DNA of 64,000 nt from Saccharicrinis sp963667815 (GCA_963667815.1 OY764021.1), one strand, 5' to 3'. Positions 46,761 through 57,776 are shown, numbered from the stretch's first letter. The notes: generated by a model not told the origin, from the sequence alone. Made by a program: numbers and translations.

Positions 46761-49700
46761 CTAATCCAAATAAGATGAAGGTGAAGCGTTAAAAAACTTT
46801 TTAAATACGCGTCCAAAATACTTAGGATCATTAAAACCTACCATAAATGCAATTTCAGACACTTGATGATTTTTACTTTTTAATAAAACCACAGACTTCT
46901 TGAGTCTGTACATATTCACATATTCCGTTGGAGAAACATTAGTTAAAGCCTTCAGTTTTTTATAAAGTAAACTTCTGCTCATAAACATTTTTGAAGAAAA
47001 TGTTTCAATATCAAAAGCCGGATCAGTATAATTTTCAGATATAACCTGGTTTAATTTATTCATAAACTCATCATCTAAAGAGTTTGTTTTAATCTCTGTT
47101 TGGTCCTCTTTATGATCAATCTGCTGATAACGTTGAGCTAGTTTCTTTCTATTCTCTATTAAGCTACTGATTTTGGCCTGCAAAACGTTTAAATTAAAAG
47201 GCTTAGAAATATAATCATCGGCTCCATACTCTAATCCCTCTACAAAATCTTCTTCCTGGCCCTTTGCTGTTAATAAAATTACAGGAATATGACTTGTATG
47301 AATGTTATTTTTCAGCTGCTTACACATTTCTAACCCACTTACTTTAGGCATCATGACATCACTTACAATCAAATCAAAATCTTTTTCCAATGCTATTTTA
47401 TAGCCCACTTCTCCATCTACTGCTGTCTGTACATGATAACTACCACTAAGTGATTCGGCCAAAAACTCTCTTAGATCACTGTTGTCGTCAACGACTAGTA
47501 GACGAGGTTTATCTTCAACCAGATCACCTTCTGTTTCCTCTTTTAAAAATGACTGCTCGTTTGGTTTTGGATCCTTTAACAGCTCAATTCTTTCTTTTAA
47601 TAGTAACTGATCTGAACGCTCTCCTGTTTGTACTTCATGCTCAGGAAAATCAGACTGCTCAATAGGCAATATTACTTTAAACGAAGATCCCTTATTAACC
47701 TCACTATCTAAACTAATTGTACCGTTCAGTACCTCTATCATTTGTTTTGTAAGTGACAAACCTATTCCTGTTCCATAGGTTGTATTACTCTCATTTGATG
47801 TATCTCTATAAAACCGTTCAAAAACTTTATCTTGTTTTTCCTTATTTATTCCTATTCCACTATCCTGTATATTAATCAGCAATTGCGATTTATTAAATTC
47901 ATTTTTGATTTTTGTTACTAAAATTGATACCACTCCACCTTCTTTGGTATATTTTATGGCATTGGAAATAAGATTAAACAAGATATTTTCCAACTTATTA
48001 ATATCGTACCATGTATCCTCAAGATTATAATCAACAGACACATTAAACTTAATTTTGTTTGATTCAGCAAGTTCTCTAAATGAATCAGCAATCTCAGAAA
48101 TAAAGTCCCCAACATTTCCATGGGTTAACGTTATTTTCACCTTGTTTGCCTCATACTTTCTAAAAGTTGTAATCTCATTAGTTAACATTAATAACCTTTC
48201 TGCATTTCGTTTAATGTACTTTACTGCATTAACTACATTATCTTTTGTAAACGAAAAGTTATTACTTAAAATTCTTTCTATAGGTGAAATAATTAAAGTA
48301 AGAGGAGTGCGGAATTCGTGCGATATATTTGTAAAAAACTGCATCCTCATCTGATGAATCGATTCCACTTCTTTATTTAAGGCGATCAATTGATCTCGTT
48401 GAGAAATTATCTCACCGTTCTGTTGCTCTAATTGAGATTTTTGAATTTCAAGCTGTGTTTTTTGCTCTTCAATTTCTTCTTGTCGAGCCGCCAATTGTTT
48501 ATTGTTGGCTCGTAGGGTCAAGGCATTCTTTTCTAACTGATCGTTTTTCACTTTAATCTCAAGCGTTCTCTTTTTAACAATTTGCTCCAGCCTTTTCTTT
48601 TGCTGAGAAATTCTAAAGGAACGGTATCTAATATATGCAGAAATAAGAATCGCAAATAAAAGAATTAATAGAAACTGAAACCATTTTGTTTTCCATAGTG
48701 GCGGCTCAACCCTAATAACAACTGTTGTAGGCTCACCCATCCATTGTCCATCCAGATCTGTTGACTTTACCTTAAAGGTATACTCTCCCCCATTTAAATT
48801 TGTATAAGATGCAATTCGTCTATCTGCATCTACATACACCCAATCTTTATCAACACCTTCTAATAAATATGCATATTTCACTTTAGATGACAGGTAATAG
48901 GGCAAAGCGGAAAATTCAATACTAAATACATTGTCTTTATATGACAGCTGAATAGAATCGGTATTAAAAGCGGCCTTTTTTAAAGGCATAATTCCATGAA
49001 GCTTTTGTCCTGCAGTAACATCTGAGTTATAAACTTTAAGTTTGGTAATATATGTTTTTGAACTATAAGGGTAACTCTCTATACTATCCGGATGGAAATA
49101 ATTCAATCCGTTTAAACCTCCAAAATAGATATAATCATTTTTTGCTTCGTATCCTGCTGACCAATAATACTGATCATTTCTTAGCCCATCTTTAGAATAA
49201 TAATTGATAAACATTAATGAATCCTGATCAAATCGCGAAAGACCATTTTCTGTAGTAATCCATAAATCATTATTTTTATCTGATATTATTTTATAAACCA
49301 CATTATTTGCTAATCCATCTTTTTCGGTATAATTCTTAAAAGAAAAAGTACCATTGAATTCAGGTATAGCCTTTGCAATTCCCTTTCCATAAGTTCCGAT
49401 CCAAATATTACCATCATTATCTAAATCTATGCATGTTGTATAGTTATTGGGTAAAGTGCCTAATTCATTTGATTCTTCAAAGGCAATAATATCATATACA
49501 CTTAATTGAATTTCTTTCCTATAATTAATTAATTCTGATTGAAAGCGGAATAACCCATTGGTTGTTCCAATCCAAATAAATCCTTCATTATCTTCCTGAA
49601 TACTTCCAACCTGCCAGGCATCCTCCTTATTTCTACAAGTTGGTTCAATAGGTACAAATACATCTTTTTCTGGATTATAAATGGCTAAACCTCCTTGAGT

Positions 49701-51116
49701 TCCTACAACCAGAGTTCCGTTTTTACATTTAAAAAAACAAGCTACATTTTCATTTGGAAGTCCTTTGTCATTATGATAACTTTTAAAATTATTACTATTT
49801 ATATCTAACAACTTCTGAACTCCCATTCCCCATGTTCCAACCCAATATTCTCCCTTGGTATCTTCCAAAATATAGGTTACAAAATTGCTTTGAATAGCAT
49901 TCTTATTATTTAAATCGGTTTTGTAACTAGTTACTTTATCGTTTATCTGATCATATCTAATTAAACCTTCACCTGCTGTCCCTATCCATAAGTTATTATC
50001 TCTAAATAAGATGGAATTAATAATATTATGATTAAAATTCTTAAACCTGCTATTTTCTGGCAAGGCCTGAAATTTCTTTGTGAATGTATAAAAATGTACT
50101 AAGCCCGTTTTTTCAGTCCCAACCCATACATTTCCTATATTATCAGTATAAATTGAACTTATAAAAACATCATGATCTTTATTTAATGAAGATGGGAATA
50201 GTTCAATCTCCAGGAATGAATCCTTGTATTTATCGTAAGCACAGAGACCACCCAAAGTTCCTATCAAAATCTGTCCTTGCACACTTTCAACAATACTAGT
50301 TATACTCATATGAGGAATAGATGTAGCATCCAATAGATCGTAAACATAATGCTTCACTTGATTGGTTTGCCTGTCTAAAACATATAGACCTTGTTCTGTT
50401 CCCACCCACATCTCAGAAACTGCACTATAAATGGTTTGAACATCAACATTATTAAAATCATTATCCCTACTATCTAACTTAGTAAAGGTGCTAGTTGCAT
50501 CATTAAATTCATAAATTCCATTATTGGTACCTACATATACTTCATTATTCTTTCCAATCTCAACATATGACGCCTTTATGTTCAAATTATCACTAAAGTA
50601 TTGCTTCTTAATTCGTATGTTTCCAGCTTTGTTATTGTTATTTAACTCATAAACACCATTGTTTTGTGATACTACCCATATCGAACGATCAGAAACTTCA
50701 AGATGCAATATTTTTGAACTGAATAATTCCTTTACATTTTGATCAAAAATTACTTCGAACTTATTGGTTAAGGCATTAAATATCTGAACACCTTTTGGAG
50801 TAGTTAGCCATAAAAAATGGTTTTTACCTGACTTTATATCAACAATACGATCGTCATTTAAAGTACCGGATTCTTTTGATGTAGTGTAATAAACAAAATC
50901 ATAACCATCATATCTGCATAATCCATTATCAGTACCAAACCACATAAAACCATAAAAGTCCTTTTCAATGCATCGAACTGTATTTTGCGGTAATCCATTT
51001 GATACTGTAATGTATTCAAGCGTTGCAGGACTAAAATTTATTGCTGTTACTTGAACAACGAAAATCATCAAAAATAAAGCCAACGACCAAATTACTCTCG
51101 TATATTTTTGCAACAT
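46761..51116 (-). CDS. Hybrid two-component system regulator (HTCS), arabinan locus 2
   Basis: A 1451-residue paralogue of the HTCS at 27384, with the same order: signal peptide, Reg_prop propeller repeats (LPQNTVRCIEKDFYGF near the N-terminus), Y_Y_Y, one transmembrane helix near 813-835, HisKA with His933 in NISHEFRTPLTL, HATPase, receiver with Asp1253 (VSDVMMPK), and a C-terminal AraC HTH (SRSLLYKKLKALTNVSP). The two proteins are similar along their whole length, including the sensor part, so they probably sense related arabino-oligosaccharides. It is divergent from the SusC at 51810, its likely target. The ATG at 51116 leads straight into a clean signal segment. Confidence 0.95.
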   Translation of the reverse strand: MLQKYTRVIWSLALFLMIFVVQVTAINFSPATLEYITVSNGLPQNTVRCIEKDFYGFMWFGTDNGLCRYDGYDFVYYTTSKESGTLNDDRIVDIKSGKNHFLWLTTPKGVQIFNALTNKFEVIFDQNVKELFSSKILHLEVSDRSIWVVSQNNGVYELNNNNKAGNIRIKKQYFSDNLNIKASYVEIGKNNEVYVGTNNGIYEFNDATSTFTKLDSRDNDFNNVDVQTIYSAVSEMWVGTEQGLYVLDRQTNQVKHYVYDLLDATSIPHMSITSIVESVQGQILIGTLGGLCAYDKYKDSFLEIELFPSSLNKDHDVFISSIYTDNIGNVWVGTEKTGLVHFYTFTKKFQALPENSRFKNFNHNIINSILFRDNNLWIGTAGEGLIRYDQINDKVTSYKTDLNNKNAIQSNFVTYILEDTKGEYWVGTWGMGVQKLLDINSNNFKSYHNDKGLPNENVACFFKCKNGTLVVGTQGGLAIYNPEKDVFVPIEPTCRNKEDAWQVGSIQEDNEGFIWIGTTNGLFRFQSELINYRKEIQLSVYDIIAFEESNELGTLPNNYTTCIDLDNDGNIWIGTYGKGIAKAIPEFNGTFSFKNYTEKDGLANNVVYKIISDKNNDLWITTENGLSRFDQDSLMFINYYSKDGLRNDQYYWSAGYEAKNDYIYFGGLNGLNYFHPDSIESYPYSSKTYITKLKVYNSDVTAGQKLHGIMPLKKAAFNTDSIQLSYKDNVFSIEFSALPYYLSSKVKYAYLLEGVDKDWVYVDADRRIASYTNLNGGEYTFKVKSTDLDGQWMGEPTTVVIRVEPPLWKTKWFQFLLILLFAILISAYIRYRSFRISQQKKRLEQIVKKRTLEIKVKNDQLEKNALTLRANNKQLAARQEEIEEQKTQLEIQKSQLEQQNGEIISQRDQLIALNKEVESIHQMRMQFFTNISHEFRTPLTLIISPIERILSNNFSFTKDNVVNAVKYIKRNAERLLMLTNEITTFRKYEANKVKITLTHGNVGDFISEIADSFRELAESNKIKFNVSVDYNLEDTWYDINKLENILFNLISNAIKYTKEGGVVSILVTKIKNEFNKSQLLINIQDSGIGINKEKQDKVFERFYRDTSNESNTTYGTGIGLSLTKQMIEVLNGTISLDSEVNKGSSFKVILPIEQSDFPEHEVQTGERSDQLLLKERIELLKDPKPNEQSFLKEETEGDLVEDKPRLLVVDDNSDLREFLAESLSGSYHVQTAVDGEVGYKIALEKDFDLIVSDVMMPKVSGLEMCKQLKNNIHTSHIPVILLTAKGQEEDFVEGLEYGADDYISKPFNLNVLQAKISSLIENRKKLAQRYQQIDHKEDQTEIKTNSLDDEFMNKLNQVISENYTDPAFDIETFSSKMFMSRSLLYKKLKALTNVSPTEYVNMYRLKKSVVLLKSKNHQVSEIAFMVGFNDPKYFGRVFKKFFNASPSSYLD

Positions 51117-51388
51117 AATAATGTAGATGAATGATTAAGGGTATTTCTTTTGTTACTAATAAATACTTCACATTTTATTATAAGCCAAACAATTGAAGTA
51201 TTTAATTTAATGATAATAAAAATATACGTAACATCATTGATTTACTCCTCTAAAATTGAAGAAAACTCCCACTTTTTCTGTGGTTTACATCATATTTTAT
51301 ATGAAATAAAAACGCATTAAAATTAAATAAAGTAGAATTCTAATATTGCCATAGTGGAAAACCATACCCTTTTTAACCTATACTAATA

Positions 51389-51419
51389 TTTAGGAGTCTT
51401 TTCTTGTGTTTTTTAGGAG
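51389..51419 (+). promoter_or_regulatory. Candidate HTCS 2 operator: TTTAGGAG direct repeats
   Basis: TTTAGGAG occurs exactly at 51389-51396 and 51412-51419, 23 bp apart, upstream of the HTCS-linked SusCD operon. The spacing is slightly longer than the 21 bp seen at the other locus, so this is less certain. Confidence 0.4.
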
Positions 51420-51625
51420 GTATAATCACATATTATTGCATTTGTATTTATTTTAATACTTATATCCATAAATTCAGTAAGCATATTTCCAAAGTTTATT
51501 TATAAAATCAGGGGGACTTATATTTACAATTAAGCGGATTTTGGAATACAAAACAGGCCTCTAAAGCAGACTAATAAAAGGATTCATTAAATTCCCCCTT
51601 AAATAATCATCTCTTATCTTACCCG

Positions 51626-51652
51626 AAAAACCGCACTACGCAAGGACTGTAG
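51626..51652 (+). promoter_or_regulatory. Leader element shared with the first HTCS-linked SusCD operon (copy 2)
   Basis: AAAAACC directly followed by GCACTAC (51633-51639), nine bases, and GTAG (51649-51652). ACTAC and GTAGT are complementary and can form a stem. See the matching copy at 32309-32334. Confidence 0.45.
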
Positions 51653-51809
51653 TAAATCAATACTATAAACTCCCCTTCAAATACAGTTAAATCAACATAT
51701 ATCCGCCAATTAAAAACTTATCTGATCGTACTTTCTATACAAGCACAATACATTTGTTTAACATTATTTCACATGCTTTAATTGTTATTAATTATCAAAT
51801 ATCTAGTTT

Positions 51810-54800
51810 ATGAAGAAAAAACTGATTAATCTGTTAATGCTCGTGTTACTATCACTAATACCTATACATGGTATGGCACAACATACTATATCAGGTAATG
51901 TAACAGATGCAAATGATGGCAGTCCACTGCCAGGAGTAAATGTTGTAGAAAGTGGTACCACTAATGGTACAATTACCGACATTGATGGAAACTACACACT
52001 TACCGTTTCTGATCAAAACACAAACCTTATATTTTCCTTTATTGGTTATACAACACAAGAAATAGCTATAGATGGGAAAATATCCATAAACATTTCTCTG
52101 TCTCCGGATGTATTTGGGATAGATGAAGTAGTTGCGATTGGTTATGGTACACAAAAGAAATCTGATTTAACTGGATCTATTTCAATTGTGGATACCGAAG
52201 AAATGGCAAAAGTTGCCACAAATGATGTAGGTAAAGCGCTACAAGGTAAAGTTTCAGGTATCTCTATTCAAAGTTCTGGAGATCCAGGTGCTGCACCTAA
52301 AATTAAAATTCGTGGTATCACATCATTTACAAACAATGATCCTTTATATGTAATTGATGGAGTATTTGCACCAGCAAACGATATTCCTACTGAAGCGATT
52401 GAATCAATTCAGGTATTAAAAGATGCTTCTGCAGCAGCTATTTATGGTTCTCGTGCAGCAAATGGTGTTATCATCATTACAACCAAACGAGGAAAAAAAG
52501 GAGCTATGGATATATCGTATAGTGGTTACTATGGTATTCAGGACGTTACTAAAAGATATGACGTAGCAAACAGAGAGCAATATCAAACATTGGTTAATGA
52601 AGCTACTACAAATGCTATGGCTTACGAACAGTATGCTAATGACTTGTATATCTATCCTGCAAATGATCCTAGTAATCCAAATTATGTAAATGATGTAGAT
52701 ACTGATTGGCAAGATGAAATGTTTAAAACCGGCCATATTAGCAACCATACACTTTCTTTAAGTGGAGGAAATGATGTTTCTAACTTTAGTGTGAACCTAA
52801 ACTATTATGATCAAACCGGTACTGTTGAAGGTAATGGTCCTGATTACAAAAGATACGGTATTATGGTTAACTCTGACCATCAATTAGGTAAACTAAAAAT
52901 TGGTGAATCATTACACTATACTTATGCTGATCAATCATTAATGACTTTCCTACACACGGGAACAATGTTATCTTATGTTGCTTCAGCAATTCCTACTTTG
53001 CCTGTAATTGATCCTTTAACAGGTACATATTCTGCTGCAAGTGCAGATTTGCATGGTGCCTATTCTGCAAACGTAGTTGGTATGAACAACACACTAGAAA
53101 GTAATACTGACAGATATCGTTTTATTGGTAATGTTTATGGTGAATACGAAATTATTTCTGGCTTAAAATATAAGATGAGCTTAAGCTACGAAAGAACTGA
53201 CTGGAAAGATTTCCACTTTGAACCAACTTATGAGTTAGGATGGTTTGCCGGATACAGAAACTCAGTTGCAAAAATGGATGATAACAGAGGTTATGGTTAT
53301 ACTTCTACTCTTGAACAAACGCTTTCTTACAATAAAACATTCGACAAATTTTCTGTTAATGCTTTACTTGGTCAAAGTGCTCTAAACTCTTTACAATCCA
53401 GAATTTACGGACACGCAGAAGGTTTTTCTGAGCCTTACTTTAAACAACTTAGTAATGGAGAATCAAGAACTAGTAGTACTGATGAATACCAGTCAAGATT
53501 AACATCATACTTTGGTAGACTTATTTTAGGGTATGACGATAAATATATGGTAACTGCAACTCTTCGTCGTGATGGATCTTCAAGATTTAGTCCAAAAAAC
53601 AAATGGGGTAACTTCCCTTCTATTGCTGTTGCATGGAAAGCTCACCGAGAATCGTTCTTAAGTTCAAGCGATCTTATCAGTCAATTAAAACTAAGACTTA
53701 GTTATGGTATTTTAGGTAACCAAAATATTGGTGATTACCGCTATCAAGGATATATTAATCCATATGCTAGTTATGTATTAAACGGTAACCCTGTTGCTGG
53801 TGCTGCTCAATTTATTCCAGCATCAAGTGCTATTAAATGGGAGCAATCAAAAACAACCAACGTTGGTGTTGACCTAGGTTTCCTTGGAAATAGAATTTTA
53901 TTAACTGCTGAATACTACGTAAAACAAGTTGACGATTTATTGGGTACAATTCCAACTCCAACACATTTAGGATGGTATGAATGGGAATCTCCGGTACGAA
54001 ATGCTTTATCTGTTAAAAACCAAGGTATAGAATTAAATGCTACATACCGCAAAGCTGAGGGTGATTTTACTTATAGCATTAATGCAAATGTTTCTACACT
54101 TAAAAATGAAGTATTATCACTAGGAGAAGGAATTAACCCTATTGATGGAAACTGGAGTAGAACCGATATTGGAACTGAAGTTGGTGAATTATATGGTTAT
54201 GTTGTTGAGAAAGTATTCCAAAGTAAATCTGAAGTTGATGCATTAAACGCTCAAGCACCTGATGGTTATTATCAGGAACTATTAACTGATGCAGGAGATT
54301 TTAAATTTAAAGATTTAAATGGTGACAATGAAATTAACGAGGATGACCGTACCTATATTGGTAGTGCTATTCCAAACCTATATTATGGTCTTAATTTCTC
54401 AGCGCAGTACAAAAATTTCGATTTCACACTATCTGCTCAAGGAGCCAGCGGTAACAAAATTGTAAACTCTATTGGTAATAGTTTACGTTCTGGTGCAGGA
54501 CTAGAAAATATGAGTACAGATCTATTAGATAGATGGACTCCTAGTCAAACTAACACTGGTAGAACTCGTATTATCAGAGATGATCCAAATAACAATGGAA
54601 GAGCAAGTAATTACTGGCTTGAAAAAGGTGACTTCCTTAAAATTTCAAATATTGAATTAGGCTACAACTTGCCAAAGTCAACGCTTGATGTGATACACCT
54701 ATCTTCTGTTCGTTTGTATGCTTCACTACAGAATGCAATAACATTCACAGGTTATACTGGTTACGACCCAGAATTTAACAACGATGGTTTATTTAACCGT

Positions 54801-54902
54801 GCAACTGACAACGGAGCTGAAGCCAATAAATCATTTACTGATTTCTCTGGTGGATTACCTACTCCTAGAACAATTCTTTTTGGTGTTAAAGTGAAATTTT
54901 AA
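51810..54902 (+). CDS. SusC-family TonB-dependent transporter, arabinan locus 2
   Basis: A 1030-residue importer with a signal peptide ending near GMAQH (about residue 24), a carboxypeptidase-like domain (about 26-110), an EVVAIGYGTQKKSDL TonB-box-like block, a plug with KDASAAAIYGSRAANGVIII and a barrel ending in VKF. There is no STN domain. It is less similar to the pair 1 SusC than the shared family blocks suggest, so it is a distinct lineage. It pairs with the SusD 22 bp downstream and is predicted to import arabino-oligosaccharides under HTCS 2 control. Confidence 0.96.
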   Translation: MKKKLINLLMLVLLSLIPIHGMAQHTISGNVTDANDGSPLPGVNVVESGTTNGTITDIDGNYTLTVSDQNTNLIFSFIGYTTQEIAIDGKISINISLSPDVFGIDEVVAIGYGTQKKSDLTGSISIVDTEEMAKVATNDVGKALQGKVSGISIQSSGDPGAAPKIKIRGITSFTNNDPLYVIDGVFAPANDIPTEAIESIQVLKDASAAAIYGSRAANGVIIITTKRGKKGAMDISYSGYYGIQDVTKRYDVANREQYQTLVNEATTNAMAYEQYANDLYIYPANDPSNPNYVNDVDTDWQDEMFKTGHISNHTLSLSGGNDVSNFSVNLNYYDQTGTVEGNGPDYKRYGIMVNSDHQLGKLKIGESLHYTYADQSLMTFLHTGTMLSYVASAIPTLPVIDPLTGTYSAASADLHGAYSANVVGMNNTLESNTDRYRFIGNVYGEYEIISGLKYKMSLSYERTDWKDFHFEPTYELGWFAGYRNSVAKMDDNRGYGYTSTLEQTLSYNKTFDKFSVNALLGQSALNSLQSRIYGHAEGFSEPYFKQLSNGESRTSSTDEYQSRLTSYFGRLILGYDDKYMVTATLRRDGSSRFSPKNKWGNFPSIAVAWKAHRESFLSSSDLISQLKLRLSYGILGNQNIGDYRYQGYINPYASYVLNGNPVAGAAQFIPASSAIKWEQSKTTNVGVDLGFLGNRILLTAEYYVKQVDDLLGTIPTPTHLGWYEWESPVRNALSVKNQGIELNATYRKAEGDFTYSINANVSTLKNEVLSLGEGINPIDGNWSRTDIGTEVGELYGYVVEKVFQSKSEVDALNAQAPDGYYQELLTDAGDFKFKDLNGDNEINEDDRTYIGSAIPNLYYGLNFSAQYKNFDFTLSAQGASGNKIVNSIGNSLRSGAGLENMSTDLLDRWTPSQTNTGRTRIIRDDPNNNGRASNYWLEKGDFLKISNIELGYNLPKSTLDVIHLSSVRLYASLQNAITFTGYTGYDPEFNNDGLFNRATDNGAEANKSFTDFSGGLPTPRTILFGVKVKF

Positions 54903-54924
54903 TTAATCAATAAATAGCTTTTAT

Positions 54925-56457
54925 ATGAAACTAAAATATATCATAATTCCTATATTAATTTTATTAGTAGGATGTAAAGAAGAATGGTTGGAGTTAAGTA
55001 ACCCCAACTTACAAACCACGGAAACCTTCTGGCAAAAAGAAGCGGATGTTAAAGCAGGTGTGAGTGCTGCCTATATGGGTCTTTTATATGATGGTACATT
55101 TTTACGCTTTGCTCCATTTGCGTTAAACCTAAAAGGAGACGATATACAAAGTTTTAGTCCATGGCCTGTTTTAAGTTTAACAGGTAAATTTAGTTTGGCT
55201 GGCGATCCTATTATGGCACAATGGCCCTGGACATCATTTTATGGTGTAATTAACAGAGCCAATCAGGTTCTTGAAAATATCGACAATGTTGAATTTGCTT
55301 CAACAGCAACTTACAATCAGTATAAAGGTGAAGCTTTATTTTTAAGAGCGCTGTCTCACTACTATTTAGTATCATTTTACAATAACATTCCTTTAGTAAT
55401 GAGAACCTACCAGGGAGATAGTGATTTATATCCATCACAATCTACTCCTGAGGATACCTGGGCTGCAATTATTGCTGATTTTACTGAGGCTGCAAGTTTA
55501 TTACCTACAACATATGATGAAACTAATCTTGGTCGTGCTACAAAAGGAGCTGCATTAGCTTTTGCAGGAAAGGCATATTTAATGAACCATGATTATTCAA
55601 ATGCTTCATCATTGTTAAAACAAGTAATTGACCTAAACGTTTATGACCTTGTTGACGATTACGCTGACAACTTTACTATTTCAAACGAAAACAACATTGA
55701 ATCTATTTTTGAAATTCAGTTAGATAGAAGTGTAGGAGGTACAGTACTTGGATGGGTAAGTCAACCAAGTGCCAACTGGTCAAAGACTACAGCTCATGCC
55801 ATTACATTTGCTCCTACTCCATTTGGTTTTGGAGATGCTTCTGCTACACAATGGATTTACGATGAGTATATGATTGAACAAGACATTAATGGAGATGTTG
55901 ATCCTCGTGCAGCGATTAGTATGAGTTATGATCACCCTGATTGTACAATGTATGGAACACCATTCCGAGAAGCTTTTGATGAAACCAGATGGAACTCTGT
56001 ATTTATCAGAAAATACACTAATGCTTATTCCTCAGAAAGAGCTGACGAAACAGATTGGCGTTCAGATATCAATGAAAGAGTAATGCGTTATGCTGAGGTA
56101 TTAATGATGTATGCTGAGTGTCAGTATGAATTAGGTAATCCAGGAGTTGCAGCAGACTATATTCAAATGGTTCGTGACAGATCTAACCTACCTGATATTT
56201 CAGATGCAATAGCTGCAATGGGAAGCCAAGAATTCTACAGTCAATTATCTCACGATAAAGTTCTTGAGTTTGCTTTTGAAGGAATTCGTTTTGAAGATAT
56301 CGTTAGATGGGGATGGTTATATGATGCCACTAGGTTAAATGAACTTAAAGCTCATGATTCTGAGTTCTCAGGATACATAGCAGGTCGTGAATATTTCCCT
56401 ATTCCTCCTGCTGAATTGGATAAAAACCCGAATTACGAGCAAAATACTGGTTGGTAG
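54925..56457 (+). CDS. SusD/RagB family lipoprotein, arabinan locus 2
   Basis: A 510-residue lipoprotein with a very short signal peptide and lipobox ILLVGC (Cys17), then KEEWLELSNPN. SusD blocks visible are KGEALFLRALSHYYLVSFY, MRYAEVLMMYAECQYELG and LSHDKVLEFAFEGIRFEDIVR; it ends NTGW. It is shorter than the other SusD proteins in the window (510 versus 587-650), fitting a different SusCD subtype. It forms an operon with the SusC upstream and ends at a terminator, so the next GH43 gene has separate control. Confidence 0.96.
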   Translation: MKLKYIIIPILILLVGCKEEWLELSNPNLQTTETFWQKEADVKAGVSAAYMGLLYDGTFLRFAPFALNLKGDDIQSFSPWPVLSLTGKFSLAGDPIMAQWPWTSFYGVINRANQVLENIDNVEFASTATYNQYKGEALFLRALSHYYLVSFYNNIPLVMRTYQGDSDLYPSQSTPEDTWAAIIADFTEAASLLPTTYDETNLGRATKGAALAFAGKAYLMNHDYSNASSLLKQVIDLNVYDLVDDYADNFTISNENNIESIFEIQLDRSVGGTVLGWVSQPSANWSKTTAHAITFAPTPFGFGDASATQWIYDEYMIEQDINGDVDPRAAISMSYDHPDCTMYGTPFREAFDETRWNSVFIRKYTNAYSSERADETDWRSDINERVMRYAEVLMMYAECQYELGNPGVAADYIQMVRDRSNLPDISDAIAAMGSQEFYSQLSHDKVLEFAFEGIRFEDIVRWGWLYDATRLNELKAHDSEFSGYIAGREYFPIPPAELDKNPNYEQNTGW

Positions 56458-56473
56458 AAAATAATATATTTTT

Positions 56474-56506
56474 AAAGGTAAGCGACTCTGTGCGCTTACC
56501 TTTTTT
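56474..56506 (+). terminator. Rho-independent terminator of the second arabinan SusCD operon
   Basis: AAAGGTAAGCG (56474-56484) pairs with CGCTTACCTTT (56493-56503) around an 8-nt loop, followed by T. It starts 17 bp after the SusD stop codon. Confidence 0.93.
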
Positions 56507-56650
56507 GTTATACCGAAACTGTATAATATATTACTCCTATTGACTCGTACCAGCTATTCTCTCCAAAATAGCAGAAAGACATACTATTTCAGATTCATTT
56601 AACTGTTTTTCTATATCTTTCTTTCAAAAATAAATATATACTATTTAATT

Positions 56651-57667
56651 ATGCACATGAAGAATATAGTAAGTATCATCCTATTCCTGTTTTTTATTTC
56701 AACAAATATTAATTCGCAAAGTATAATAGTTCATGATCCTGTAATGACCCAGGAAAATGATACCTACTATTTGTATTGTACAGGTTGGGGAATAAGTGTA
56801 TGGTCATCGCCAGATATGAAAAACTGGACTAAAGAAGAACCTGTTTTTAATGAAGCTCCTCAATGGGCTAAAGATGCAGTAAATGAATTTAAAGGTCATA
56901 TATGGGCTCCGGATATTGCTTATTTTAACAATCAGTATTATTTGTACTATTCGGTTTCTGCTTTCGGCAAAAACACCTCTTGTATTGGACTAGCCACTAA
57001 TAAGACCTTAGACCCTAAAGACCCTGAATTTAAATGGGTAGATCATGGCAAAGTAATACAATCTTACCCAGGTAAAACCAATTGGAATGCCATTGATCCA
57101 AACTTAATTGTTTCAGAGGATAATACTCCGTACATGACATTTGGATCCTTTTGGGATGGACTCAAAATGGTTCAACTTTCGCCGGATGCAACAAAGGTGG
57201 TAAGTGATTTGGATAATATACCAACAATTGCATCTCGTAAAAAATCATCAGATGATCCTAATCCTCCATCCGTTGATAACAACCCTGTTGATGCAGGAGC
57301 AAATGCAATTGAAGCACCTTTTATCTTTAAAAAAGGAAAATACTACTACCTTTTTGCCTCAATTGATTATTGTTGTAAGGGTATTAACAGTACATACAAA
57401 ATGATTATTGGTCGTTCTGAAAAAATCAAAGGTCCATTCTTAGACAAGATGGGTAAAGACATGGCACAAGGAGGTGGTTCTATCGTTTTACAAGGAGATG
57501 AAAACTGGTACGGAGTAGGACACAACTCTGCTTATACATTTAATAGCAAAGATTATCTGGTATTTCATGGTTATGATGCTAAAGATGAAGGTAAACCCAA
57601 ACTAATTATTTTGGAAATGCAATGGGATAAAGAAGGATGGCCCATTGTAAACAAAGAGAACTTATAA
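56651..57667 (+). CDS. GH43 endo-arabinanase-like enzyme, single domain (subfamily 5-like)
   Basis: A 338-residue secreted or periplasmic enzyme. The signal peptide ends at NSQS (about residue 23) with no lipobox Cys, so it is likely soluble in the periplasm. The GH43 propeller has catalytic candidates D29 (VHDPVM), D149 (AIDPNL) and E221 (AIEAPFI). A glycine/proline-rich loop (SSDDPNPPSVDNNPVDAG) precedes the catalytic acid, as is common in Bacteroidota arabinanases of this group. It would cut imported alpha-1,5-arabino-oligosaccharides. It lies between the SusCD terminator and the aldose epimerase gene, about 110 bp upstream of the latter, and may be co-transcribed with it. Confidence 0.9.
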   Translation: MHMKNIVSIILFLFFISTNINSQSIIVHDPVMTQENDTYYLYCTGWGISVWSSPDMKNWTKEEPVFNEAPQWAKDAVNEFKGHIWAPDIAYFNNQYYLYYSVSAFGKNTSCIGLATNKTLDPKDPEFKWVDHGKVIQSYPGKTNWNAIDPNLIVSEDNTPYMTFGSFWDGLKMVQLSPDATKVVSDLDNIPTIASRKKSSDDPNPPSVDNNPVDAGANAIEAPFIFKKGKYYYLFASIDYCCKGINSTYKMIIGRSEKIKGPFLDKMGKDMAQGGGSIVLQGDENWYGVGHNSAYTFNSKDYLVFHGYDAKDEGKPKLIILEMQWDKEGWPIVNKENL

Positions 57668-57776
57668 AAACAAGAGCTAATTCGTTTAAAATAATTATGC
57701 AGAAATTTTATATAAATATCTATCTTTAGGTTTTTCAAAACATACATTTCTAAAAACGACAAAATTATTTAAACCT

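Larger units (their letters stand above)
51117..51809. other. Long divergent regulatory region and leader between HTCS 2 and its SusCD operon
   Basis: About 690 bp without a gene. It contains a pair of TTTAGGAG repeats (51389-51396 and 51412-51419, period 23 bp) and the shared leader element (51626-51652). An imperfect -7 box (TATTATTG) follows the repeats. The layout mirrors that of the other HTCS locus: repeats first, then several hundred bases of leader. Confidence 0.55.
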
